NCBI GenBank assembly: GCA_026399445.1
Contig: JAPLRA010000073.1
Coordinates: 904 to 18,076, forward strand
Reading direction: 5' to 3'
Origin: Sulfuritalea sp.
GTDB lineage: Bacteria; Pseudomonadota; Gammaproteobacteria; Burkholderiales; Rhodocyclaceae
DNA: 17,173 nucleotides
Shown here: in pieces, positions 1-6,556 of the stretch
Numbering within the stretch: the stretch's first letter is position 1
Layout of the letters: each line of letters starts with the position of its first letter
The notes under the pieces: model-generated
What the model saw: only the letters and a program-made list of their open reading frames with translations
What the model was told of the DNA's origin: nothing
Database searches by the model: none
Program-made: the position numbers and the translations under genes

Positions 1-2
1 CC

Positions 3-1238
3 ATCGTGATCACGGCGCCGACCATCGGCCTGTTCCTGCTCGCCCTCGCGCTCGGCTACCACTCCGGCAGCCGGGTGGAGACGGACTACCGCGCTGTCGT
101 GGCACGCAACTTCCTGATCTCCGCCGCACTGATGGGCGCCGGTCTGGCGGGAGGCAGCGTCAACGCCATCTTTGCCGGTGCGCCGGCGGCGATGGCCTAT
201 CTGATTTTTGTCGGCACAATACTGTGCCCGCTGGCCTGGCTGCTGGGACAGACGGTGCCGATACTAACCAACCTGATGCGGGCGCAGCGCAGCGGCGAAG
301 CAGCGGGACGGGCACTTTATTGGTCCACCCTCGGTTCATTTCTCGGCTCGGTCACGCTCTCACTCGGCGTGATGCAGATGTTCGGCGTGTGGGCCGCCGT
401 GTTGCTCGGCGCCGTAATGCTGGTGGCTGGCTCCGCTCTGGTGCAGCGCCCCAGGCCGCTGGCAGCGACGCTGCTGGCGGGCGTCGCCGGATTCGGCGTC
501 GCCGCCAATCTTGGCGACCGGCAGCGGTCCGACACGGCCTACGCCGACTACCAGGTTGAAGCCGTTGCGCGCGAGGGCATGCAGTCACCGCGAGCCTTCC
601 GCGTGAACACACAGGTCGCATCCTTGATCGACAACAGCGACCCGCCGCTCTACGCCCGCTACGTGCAGCACCTGCGACGCATCCTACTTGACGATCTCGG
701 GTTCAGGGATCGCGACATTCTGGTGCTGGGCGCCGGAGGCTTCACGCTGTCCCACCGCGAGCCGACCAATCGCTATACCTACGTGGACATCGACCCGGCC
801 ATCCGCGTCATTGCCGAGCGCGACTTCCTGCGCGAGCCGTCCCGTGGTGAATTCGTGGCCACCGACGCCCGCCGCTTCGTGATCGAAACCGCGCGCCGTT
901 TTGACGCCGTGGTAGTGGATGTCTATAGCTCGCGTACCTCGATTCCCGGTCATCTGGTCACGCGCGAATTCTGGCGCGACACGCGCCATGCGCTGAAGCC
1001 CGGCGGCGCGATGCTGGCCAACCTGATTCTCGACGGAAAACTGGCCAGCCCCTATGCCCGCAACCTGCTGGCCACCATTGAAACCGCCTACGGCCGCTGC
1101 GCCGTCGAGGTGCTGTCCAGGACAGCCATGCGCAGCAATGTAATTGTCAGTTGTTTCGCCAGCGAGGATGTCGAAGCGACAAGAATCTACGTCGATGAGC
1201 GGAACCTGGCCGATCTGGACAGCGCCCGCTCACCCTGA
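3..1238 (+). CDS. Membrane-anchored spermidine-synthase-like (aminopropyltransferase fold) protein, 5' partial
   Basis: The reading frame is open to the left edge, so the N-terminus is probably outside the window; a GTG at 6 is the first in-window candidate start. The first ~165 residues are hydrophobic with about five predicted membrane segments. A soluble domain follows with a SAM/decarboxy-SAM-type Rossmann core: VLGAGG near residues 240-245 (counted from the GTG), the acidic pair of VDIDP at 260-264, and FDAVVVDVYSS at 299-309. This is the layout of the fused transporter-like/spermidine synthase family. The catalytic loop reads DVYSSRTSIP and lacks the Asp-Pro of classical SpeE, so true spermidine synthesis is uncertain. 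The gene ends 38 nt before the convergent PilZ gene. The family call is fairly secure; the substrate is unknown. Confidence 0.75.
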   Translation: MVITAPTIGLFLLALALGYHSGSRVETDYRAVVARNFLISAALMGAGLAGGSVNAIFAGAPAAMAYLIFVGTILCPLAWLLGQTVPILTNLMRAQRSGEAAGRALYWSTLGSFLGSVTLSLGVMQMFGVWAAVLLGAVMLVAGSALVQRPRPLAATLLAGVAGFGVAANLGDRQRSDTAYADYQVEAVAREGMQSPRAFRVNTQVASLIDNSDPPLYARYVQHLRRILLDDLGFRDRDILVLGAGGFTLSHREPTNRYTYVDIDPAIRVIAERDFLREPSRGEFVATDARRFVIETARRFDAVVVDVYSSRTSIPGHLVTREFWRDTRHALKPGGAMLANLILDGKLASPYARNLLATIETAYGRCAVEVLSRTAMRSNVIVSCFASEDVEATRIYVDERNLADLDSARSP

Positions 1239-1276
1239 AGAAACGCTCGCAACAGCCGAACGAAATCAGGCGCGAG

Positions 1277-2131
1277 TCAGTCGCCGTAGTTGAGCAGGCC
1301 GGCCTTCAACTCGAGCAGATCGAGCGGACTGAAACTTGCGAATCGCCCGTCGTGGAGCAGTCCCCCCAGCTGGACGATGCACGTCTCTGCCGAGCGGCGG
1401 AAGACCGACCCCTTGATGGTGTAGTGCCGTTCCGACTCGCCGAGGTCGATGTCAAGAAACACTTCGTCGCCCGGGCTCATTTCAGGCATCGTGGTATCGC
1501 GGTCGCGCACCCGGATGCGTACGGCACCATCCGAAATATCGGCGATCGTGTAAGACCCGGACAACCGTTCGTCCGCCAAAGACACCCTCACAGGAACGGA
1601 TGTCTTTGCGCGAGCCTTTTTTCGCTGATCGGTAACCGCCAGCGTATGCAGTTCCGGTGTCAGCAAAATCATCTGCGTGTTCGCGTAAGGGCCATCCTTC
1701 AGGATGAAGTTCTTCGCCACCTCGGTATCGACGGTCGACACGCCCCTGGTCCCCGCCTTGGAAATCAGGGATATGGAATTGCCCTTGATGAATTGCCGCC
1801 CCCGACCAATCAGCGCTCGCCGCGCGTAATCGAGCTTCAGCTCAAGTTCGGTGGTATCCGGAACGAGCAACTGCAACAACTTGATGCGCGAAACGGGAAT
1901 TCGCTCCTCGTTTTCGCCAGCGTGGAACATGGTCGGAAAGCCTTCGGAATCGCGATCGATCGCCTCCCCGGAATAGACGAAACTCCCATTCACGCAGTAG
2001 GCGACGACAAGCGTATCGAAAACGATTTCCTTCTTGTACTCGGGGCAATAGGACAACTTCTTCCCGATCGGGAAAAAATCGATAAGCGTCTTCAGCTTGT
2101 TGAGATCGAACTTACGCGGCGAGGCAGTCAC
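1277..2131 (-). CDS. PilZ-domain protein (putative c-di-GMP-responsive, YcgR-like layout)
   Basis: The frame gives 284 residues from a GTG at 2131. Residues ~165-284 match a PilZ domain: the RxxxR motif is R170-K-K-A-R174 and the second motif is D198-I-S200-D-G-A203, where the last Gly of the usual [D/N]xSxxG is Ala. The N-terminal ~160 residues resemble the YcgR-type flagellar-brake module in size, but I do not recognise a specific motif there. The inferred role is binding c-di-GMP to tune motility or surface attachment. The start is doubtful. No ATG, GTG or TTG lies further upstream in frame, the GTG has only a weak GGAAG just ahead of it, and the open frame extends upstream to a CTG at 2194 (21 extra residues) preceded by AAGG. 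The gene has its own promoter at 2361-2388. Confidence 0.8.
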   Translation of the reverse strand: MTASPRKFDLNKLKTLIDFFPIGKKLSYCPEYKKEIVFDTLVVAYCVNGSFVYSGEAIDRDSEGFPTMFHAGENEERIPVSRIKLLQLLVPDTTELELKLDYARRALIGRGRQFIKGNSISLISKAGTRGVSTVDTEVAKNFILKDGPYANTQMILLTPELHTLAVTDQRKKARAKTSVPVRVSLADERLSGSYTIADISDGAVRIRVRDRDTTMPEMSPGDEVFLDIDLGESERHYTIKGSVFRRSAETCIVQLGGLLHDGRFASFSPLDLLELKAGLLNYGD

Positions 2132-2360
2132 CGCTTCCGCTTCATCGCTTCGCGGAGCTTTCTCCCCAAGAGAGATGCCAAGAAATGTTTTCAGAACGTT
2201 CTGCCTTCCAGCATGCTGCCATCCACGACTGGCGATGCAGCGAGTTTATTCAGGAAACTCCTGTGGTGTTGCAGGGGATGGGCTGCGGCTTGCATGGCGG
2301 CTGCTCCACCGGAGACGGATCAAAGCTTGCGTTCCGGACTCTACCGGAAATAGGGCTGTT
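2132..2360 (-). other. Long 5' leader of the PilZ gene with a 34-codon upstream ORF
   Basis: This stretch holds no recognisable gene. On the minus strand an ATG at 2295 opens a 34-residue frame ending in TGA at 2193-2191. It is in a different frame from PilZ, and its stop overlaps the CTG at 2194-2192 in the sequence CTGA. A short inverted repeat, GAGTTT/AAACTC, lies inside it. The leader is long enough to hold post-transcriptional control, but I recognise no known riboswitch in it. Confidence 0.35.
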
Positions 2361-2388
2361 AGCATATCAAACCCTGCATTAGGGTCAA
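2361..2388 (-). promoter_or_regulatory. Candidate sigma-70 promoter for the PilZ gene
   Basis: On the minus strand, TTGACC (2388-2383) and TATGCT (2366-2361) are separated by 16 nt, matching the -35 consensus at 5 of 6 and the -10 at 4 of 6. Transcription would begin near 2354. That leaves a leader of about 160 nt to the CTG or 220 nt to the GTG of the PilZ gene. This is a prediction from sequence alone. Confidence 0.45.
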
Positions 2389-2419
2389 GCTGAAGCGCTT
2401 GATTTTATCAGCCGCACCC

Positions 2420-3757
2420 TCAGTTACCGGCGATCGTCATGCGATCGACCAGAACCGAACCCACCTGCTTGGAACCCCGCACCTCGATGTCATTGCCGAT
2501 ATCGACAATCCCGCGCAACATCTCGCGCAGGTTGCCGGCTATGGTGATTTCCTCCACCGGATAGGCGATCTCGCCCTTCTCCACCCAGTACCCCGCCGCG
2601 CCGCGCGAATAGTCGCCGGTCACATAATTCACGCCCTGCCCGAGCAGTTCGGTGACCAGCAGCCCCGTGCCCATTTTGCGCAACAGCCCCTTGAGATCGT
2701 GCCGGCCCGGTTGCACCAGCAGATTGTGCGCGCCGCCGGCGTTGCCGGTGGTCTGCATGCGCAGCTTGCGTGCCGAGTAGGTGGACAGGCAGTAGCCTTG
2801 CAGGACGCCATCCCTCACCACCTCGCGATCATGCGTGGCAACGCCATCGTCATCAAATGGCGAAGAGGCGAACGCGCCACGGATATGGGGGCGCTCGCTG
2901 ATCTGGACGAAGTCCGGGAATAGCTGCTGGCCAAGGCTGTCCAGCAGAAAGGAGGTTTTGCGATAGAGCGCGCCGCCGGACACTGCATGCACGAAACTGC
3001 CGATCAAACCCGACGCCAGCGGTGCCTCGAAAACCACCGGGCATTTGCGGGTCTTCAACTTGCGCGACCCGAGGCGGGCCAGTGCCCGTCGCGCCGCGTA
3101 GTCGCCAATCCGTGCTGCATCGGGAAATCCATTCGCATTGCGACGTGTGGCATACCAGTCGTCGCGCTGCATGTCCTCACCTTCTCCGGCGATCACCGAG
3201 CAGGACACATAGTGCCGCGAAGTGGAGAAGCCATCCATGAAGCCCAGGCTGTTGGCGGAAACAAAGTGCGAGGACTGCGCGGAAACGCTGGCGCCTTCGG
3301 AATTCTTGATCATCGGGCTGACATCGAAGGCAGCCTGCTCGCAGCGACGCGCGATGTCTATTGCCGCCTCCACTGAAATATCCCAGGGATGGAACAGGTC
3401 GAGGTCCATGCTCTTCTTCGCCAGCAATTTTGCGTCGGGCAGGCCCGCGCAATCGTCTTCGGCAGTGAATCGTGCAATGGACAGCGCGGCCTCAACCGAG
3501 GCTCTCAGCGCAGCCGGCGAGAAATCCGAGCTGCTGGCATGGCCGCGTCGCTGGCCTATGTACACCGAGACGCCGAGCCCCTTGTCACGGTTGTACTCGA
3601 TGGTCTCCACTTCCTGCCGGCGCACGCTGACCGACTGGCCAAAACCCTCCGAGACATCAACCTCGCAGGCCGTAGCGCCGTTGGCGGCGGCGTGATCGAG
3701 AACAGTCTGCGCCAACGCGCGCAATGCCTCCTGAGAGTGAGCAAAAGCTTGGGACAT
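2420..3757 (-). CDS. pmbA: Metalloprotease-like protein PmbA/TldE
   Basis: The product is 445 residues, the normal length for TldE/PmbA (E. coli ~450). It shows the family's conserved C-terminal half, with a GNAGG-HNLLVQPG stretch followed by YVTGDYSRGAAGYWVEKGEI and a C-terminal segment ending near the stop. TldE is the inactive partner of TldD in a heterodimeric zinc protease that degrades unfolded peptides and matures microcin B17 and CcdA in enterobacteria; the HExxxH metal site belongs to TldD, which is not in this window. The frame stays open well upstream, but the start at 3757 is chosen because AAAGGG lies 8 nt ahead and the MSQAF... N-terminus fits the family. The gene is divergent from darP with a 42 nt gap. 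Confidence 0.95.
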   Translation of the reverse strand: MSQAFAHSQEALRALAQTVLDHAAANGATACEVDVSEGFGQSVSVRRQEVETIEYNRDKGLGVSVYIGQRRGHASSSDFSPAALRASVEAALSIARFTAEDDCAGLPDAKLLAKKSMDLDLFHPWDISVEAAIDIARRCEQAAFDVSPMIKNSEGASVSAQSSHFVSANSLGFMDGFSTSRHYVSCSVIAGEGEDMQRDDWYATRRNANGFPDAARIGDYAARRALARLGSRKLKTRKCPVVFEAPLASGLIGSFVHAVSGGALYRKTSFLLDSLGQQLFPDFVQISERPHIRGAFASSPFDDDGVATHDREVVRDGVLQGYCLSTYSARKLRMQTTGNAGGAHNLLVQPGRHDLKGLLRKMGTGLLVTELLGQGVNYVTGDYSRGAAGYWVEKGEIAYPVEEITIAGNLREMLRGIVDIGNDIEVRGSKQVGSVLVDRMTIAGN

Positions 3758-3795
3758 CCGGGAACCCTTTAAGAGTGAGACTCGAATCGCGAAGC

Positions 3796-3801
3796 TATAA
3801 T
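3796..3801 (+). promoter_or_regulatory. Perfect TATAAT overlapping the annotated darP start
   Basis: TATAAT occupies 3796-3801, and the darP ATG (3800-3802) begins inside it. No convincing -35 lies 16-18 nt upstream. If it is a real -10 element, transcription would begin around 3808, and translation would have to start at the GTG at 3809 or further in. The minus strand also carries CATTAT (3802-3797), which could be a -10 for pmbA. Confidence 0.3.
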
Positions 3802-4348
3802 GATAACCGTGGAAGATATCGATAACGACGCGGACGAGTACTCGGGCCCCAGTAAATCGCAACTCAAGCGTGAGAGCACCGCATTGCAGGATCTCGGCGC
3901 GGAACTGGTGGCGTTGTCGAAAGACCGGCTGGCGAAGATCGACATGCCGGAGCGGCTGCGCGATGCGCTGCTGGATGCCCAGCGTTTCACCAAGCATGAA
4001 GCCAAGCGTCGCCAGATGCAGTACGTCGGCAAAATCATGCGCGATATCGATGCCGCACCGTTGCAGGCGGCGATGAATGAAATCAAGGGGAAGTCCGAAG
4101 CGGCCAACATCCGTCAACACCGCCTGGAAAGGCTACGTACGCGTTTGATGGAAGACGAAGCGGTGTTCAGTGAACTTGCGCGCGACTATCCCCACGCGGA
4201 CATGCAGCACCTGCGCCAGTTGCGCCGCAACGCACTGAAAGAAGCGCAGCAGGGCAAGCCGCCGCGGGCTTACCGCGAACTGTTCCGGGAGCTGCGCGAA
4301 CTCGAAGGCAGGCCCGAAACCGACGAGGCTGCCGACGAAAGTCCTTAG
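3800..4348 (+). CDS. darP: Ribosome-associated 50S maturation factor DarP (YjgA, DUF615)
   Basis: The product is 182 residues, as in the YjgA/DarP family, and carries the family's typical beginning: an acidic N-terminus, then PSKSQLKRE, ALQDLGAELVALS and the segment around KHEAKRRQMQYVGKIMR. The protein is predicted to be all-helical and strongly charged. In E. coli DarP associates with late 50S intermediates and promotes maturation of the peptidyl transferase centre; this role is inherited from the family. It is divergent from pmbA, a common betaproteobacterial arrangement. The start is uncertain: the ATG at 3800 lies inside a TATAAT and has no clear Shine-Dalgarno, and the in-frame GTG at 3809 is the main alternative. 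The family identification does not depend on the start. Confidence 0.92.
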   Translation: MITVEDIDNDADEYSGPSKSQLKRESTALQDLGAELVALSKDRLAKIDMPERLRDALLDAQRFTKHEAKRRQMQYVGKIMRDIDAAPLQAAMNEIKGKSEAANIRQHRLERLRTRLMEDEAVFSELARDYPHADMQHLRQLRRNALKEAQQGKPPRAYRELFRELRELEGRPETDEAADESP

Positions 4349-4356
4349 TCGATATT

Positions 4357-4379
4357 CCGCTACGGGGTTGCCGTAGCGG
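4357..4379. terminator. Inverted repeat between convergent darP and the TIGR02647-type gene
   Basis: A perfect 9-bp stem, CCGCTACGG/CCGTAGCGG, encloses a 5-nt loop. It begins 9 nt after the darP stop and overlaps the stop codon of the opposing gene. Neither side carries a T-run, so it may be a weak or factor-assisted terminator, or a 3'-end stabilising hairpin for both mRNAs. Confidence 0.45.
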
Positions 4380-4617
4380 TCGAGTCCGAAGCCAGGATGG
4401 TCAGCATGGCTTGTGCATGCTCAGCCGCATCCCTGCCGAGGCCCGTGAGATAGCCGCCGTCCACCTGTGTCAGCAAGCCCTTGGCGTGCAAACGGCGAAC
4501 TGCTTCGATCACTGCGGGATCAGCGGTCTTGTGCACCTTGATGCCCTGCTGGCTGGTCTCCAGATCGAAACGTATCAGGGTGTTCAGTTCATGGACAAGA
4601 TCAGGGGTATAGGGCAT
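4360..4617 (-). CDS. TIGR02647 family conserved small protein
   Basis: The product is an 85-residue soluble protein with the pattern I associate with the TIGR02647 family: PYTPDLVHELN near the start, a QGIKVHKTADP segment, then LLTQVDGGYLTGLGRDAAEH. The alternating helices and short hairpin give it a winged-helix look, which would suit a small nucleic-acid-binding protein, but no function is established that I know of. The start is the ATG at 4617, because GAGGT sits about 7 nt upstream; an in-frame TTG at 4623 is less likely. A TAGAAT at 4670-4665 on the same strand could be its -10 box. The gene is convergent with darP and lies upstream of, and codirectional with, no obvious partner. Confidence 0.75.
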   Translation of the reverse strand: MPYTPDLVHELNTLIRFDLETSQQGIKVHKTADPAVIEAVRRLHAKGLLTQVDGGYLTGLGRDAAEHAQAMLTILASDSTATATP

Positions 4618-4729
4618 GGTCAAACCTCGCTCTCTGGAATGTGCGGCAATATCGGACTGACGCCATTCTAGCTTCCGGACTCGCGAACATCGCCTTCGCC
4701 GACAAGGAAATCTCCCGGGTCGAAGGGAA

Positions 4730-5671
4730 TCAAAGGCCGGGATCGGCGCCTTCGCCCTTCAATGTTGCCTCGACCATGTCCCGCGTCAGTTGCGGCGCCA
4801 GCAGTTCCATGAAATCGTATTCGTAGCCTCGCAGCCAGACGTCGCGGCGGAAACCCACGCGCGTCGTGTTGCCCTCGAACAAATGGGAAGCCGGCATGGC
4901 GGCGAGCGCTTCATCGCGTGCAGGATCGAAGGCCATTTCTGCGATGATGCCGACTCCCAGCCCCAGAGCCACATACGTCTTGATCACATCGGAATCGATG
5001 GCGGTCAGCATCACGTTCGGCCGCAGATTCTGCCGCTCGAATGCCCGATCGATGCGCGAGCGCCCGGTAAAAGTCGCGTCGTAGGTAATCAGGGGATGCT
5101 CGGCCAGCGCCGCCAGTGTCAGCGGTTGGCGCTCCAATAGCGGATGGTCGCGCGGGGTCACCACCAGATGCGCCCACTGGAAGCAGGGCAGGGTCAATAG
5201 ATCCGAATGACGATCCAGTGCCTCGGTGGCGATGCCGAGATCAGCGCTGCCTTCCATCACCCACTCGGCGACCTGCAGCGGACTGCCTTGCTGGATATGC
5301 AGCCGAATTTCCGGATGGCGCTGAACGAAGCGCCGGATCACTGGCGGCAACGTGTAGCGCGCCTGGGTGTGGGTGGTCGCGATCGACAGCGTGCCACTAC
5401 TTTCCGCCGCGTAATCCTCGCCAACCCGCTTCATGTTCTGCGCTTCGACGAGCATGCGCTGCGCCATGGCCAGCACGATGCGGCCGGGTGCGGTGATGGC
5501 TGTAAGCCGCTTACCGCTGCGCTCGAAAATCGTCAGGCCCAGTTCTTCCTCCAACAGCCCGATCTGTTTGGACACCCCCGGCTGCGACGTGAATAGCGCC
5601 TCGGCGGCGGCGGAGACATTCAGGCCGCGCCGCTCGACTTCGACCAGATAACGTAGCTGCTGGAGTTTCAT
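4730..5671 (-). CDS. cysB: CysB-type LysR transcriptional regulator of sulfur assimilation
   Basis: The product is 313 residues (E. coli CysB is 324). The N-terminal ~60 residues form the LysR winged helix-turn-helix (LNVSAAAEALFTSQPGVSKQ at 17-36). The effector domain carries T100-H-T102-Q103, T149 and T202, the same positions and residues that line the sulfate/N-acetylserine pocket of CysB. It should therefore sense O/N-acetylserine or sulfate and activate assimilation genes as a tetramer. It could instead be the Cbl/SsuR-like paralogue that responds to APS, which sequence alone cannot exclude. It is divergent from the TauE-cysI-DUF934-cysHDN operon with a 72-nt gap, which strongly suggests it regulates that operon and itself. 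A perfect TATAAT lies only 6 nt above the ATG. Confidence 0.92.
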   Translation of the reverse strand: MKLQQLRYLVEVERRGLNVSAAAEALFTSQPGVSKQIGLLEEELGLTIFERSGKRLTAITAPGRIVLAMAQRMLVEAQNMKRVGEDYAAESSGTLSIATTHTQARYTLPPVIRRFVQRHPEIRLHIQQGSPLQVAEWVMEGSADLGIATEALDRHSDLLTLPCFQWAHLVVTPRDHPLLERQPLTLAALAEHPLITYDATFTGRSRIDRAFERQNLRPNVMLTAIDSDVIKTYVALGLGVGIIAEMAFDPARDEALAAMPASHLFEGNTTRVGFRRDVWLRGYEYDFMELLAPQLTRDMVEATLKGEGADPGL

Positions 5672-5743
5672 GGCCTAATTATATCTTCTAGTTATATACA
5701 AATAGCAATAAGGTATTTTTCGGAACTATAAGAAGCCGCTACG
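5672..5743. promoter_or_regulatory. Divergent promoter/operator region between cysB and the cys operon
   Basis: This 72-nt gap is far more AT-rich than its surroundings. A direct repeat, TTATAT (5679-5684 and 5692-5697, 13 nt apart), could be part of a LysR/CysB-type site. On the minus strand TATAAT (5683-5678) is a perfect -10 for the regulator. On the plus strand TATAAG (5727-5732), without a good -35, could be an activator-dependent -10 for the operon. Either start would give a very short leader. The assignment is inference from position and composition. Confidence 0.5.
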
Positions 5744-6547
5744 ATGCTCTGCATCATGGAATTCATCCTCAATCCCCTGCTCCCGCTGTCCGGTTTCGGC
5801 GTCGGCCTGCTTGTCGGCCGGACTGGTGTCGGCGGCGGCTCGCTGATGACCCCGCTGCTGGTCCTGGTCTTTGGCTTCAAGCCGGCGACCGCAGTGGGCA
5901 CTGACTTGCTTTACGCGGCGATTACGAAGAGCGGCGGTTCGTGGGTGCATCACCGTCACGACAACATCGACTGGGCGATCACCGGCCGACTTGCTCTCGG
6001 TAGCGTCCCCGCTGCCGGCCTCACGCTTCTTCTGTTGGCTCAGCTTGGCGTACAGGGCCACGGCGCCACGGGCCTGATCTCGGTGGTGCTCGGATTCGCC
6101 CTGCTGCTCACCGCCCTCTCCCTGTTCTTCCGCCAGCGCCTGCTTGACCTGGCCAAGCGCCGTAGCGCCAGCGCCGACTTCTCGCAGCGCCATGTGGCCG
6201 GCCTCACCGTTGCCGTCGGCGCCATCGTCGGCGTTCTGGTGACAATCTCCTCGGTCGGCGCCGGCGCGTTAGGCGTGACCGCACTTACCTTCCTCTATCC
6301 GCAACTCGCCACGCGCCGCATTGTCGGCTCGGACATCGCCCACGCCGTGCCACTGACCCTGGTCGCCGGCCTTGGCCACTGGTGGCTGGGCACGGTCGAT
6401 GTAGTGCTGCTGGTTTCGCTGCTGATCGGATCCCTGCCCGGCATCGCACTTGGCGCCCACTTTGCCGCCAAGGTACCGGAACGGGCGCTGCGCAGCCTGC
6501 TCGCCACCGTTTTGCTGCTGGTTGGCAGCAAGCTGATCTTCGCTTAA
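5744..6547 (+). CDS. TauE/SafE family sulfite/sulfate-type permease
   Basis: The product is a 267-residue polytopic membrane protein with about eight predicted helices in two halves. The family signature GVGGGSLMTPLL lies near residues 28-39, a related glycine-rich segment (SSVGAGALGVTAL) opens the second half, and a short charged loop separates the halves. TauE/SafE proteins move sulfur anions such as sulfite, sulfoacetate or thiosulfate, usually outward; some are proposed to import sulfate. As first gene of a sulfate-reduction operon with no ABC sulfate transporter in view, it could be the sulfate importer or a safety valve for sulfite. The start could be the ATG at 5744 or 5756; neither has a strong Shine-Dalgarno. 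It ends 9 nt before cysI. Confidence 0.85.
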   Translation: MLCIMEFILNPLLPLSGFGVGLLVGRTGVGGGSLMTPLLVLVFGFKPATAVGTDLLYAAITKSGGSWVHHRHDNIDWAITGRLALGSVPAAGLTLLLLAQLGVQGHGATGLISVVLGFALLLTALSLFFRQRLLDLAKRRSASADFSQRHVAGLTVAVGAIVGVLVTISSVGAGALGVTALTFLYPQLATRRIVGSDIAHAVPLTLVAGLGHWWLGTVDVVLLVSLLIGSLPGIALGAHFAAKVPERALRSLLATVLLLVGSKLIFA

Positions 6548-6556
6548 GGAAACGCT

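Noticed and set aside
1352..2353. Long plus-strand frame of 333 codons opposite the PilZ gene
   Set aside because: It is a shadow of PilZ: the minus frame has recognisable PilZ motifs, while this frame has no family resemblance.
3758..4120. N-terminal extension of pmbA up to 4120
   Set aside because: It overlaps darP on the other strand, and the start at 3757 has a good Shine-Dalgarno and the correct family length.
4618..4729. A hidden small gene or RNA between the TIGR02647-type gene and cysB
   Set aside because: Only a weak -10-like TAGAAT was found; there is no good ORF and no clear terminator-like structure.
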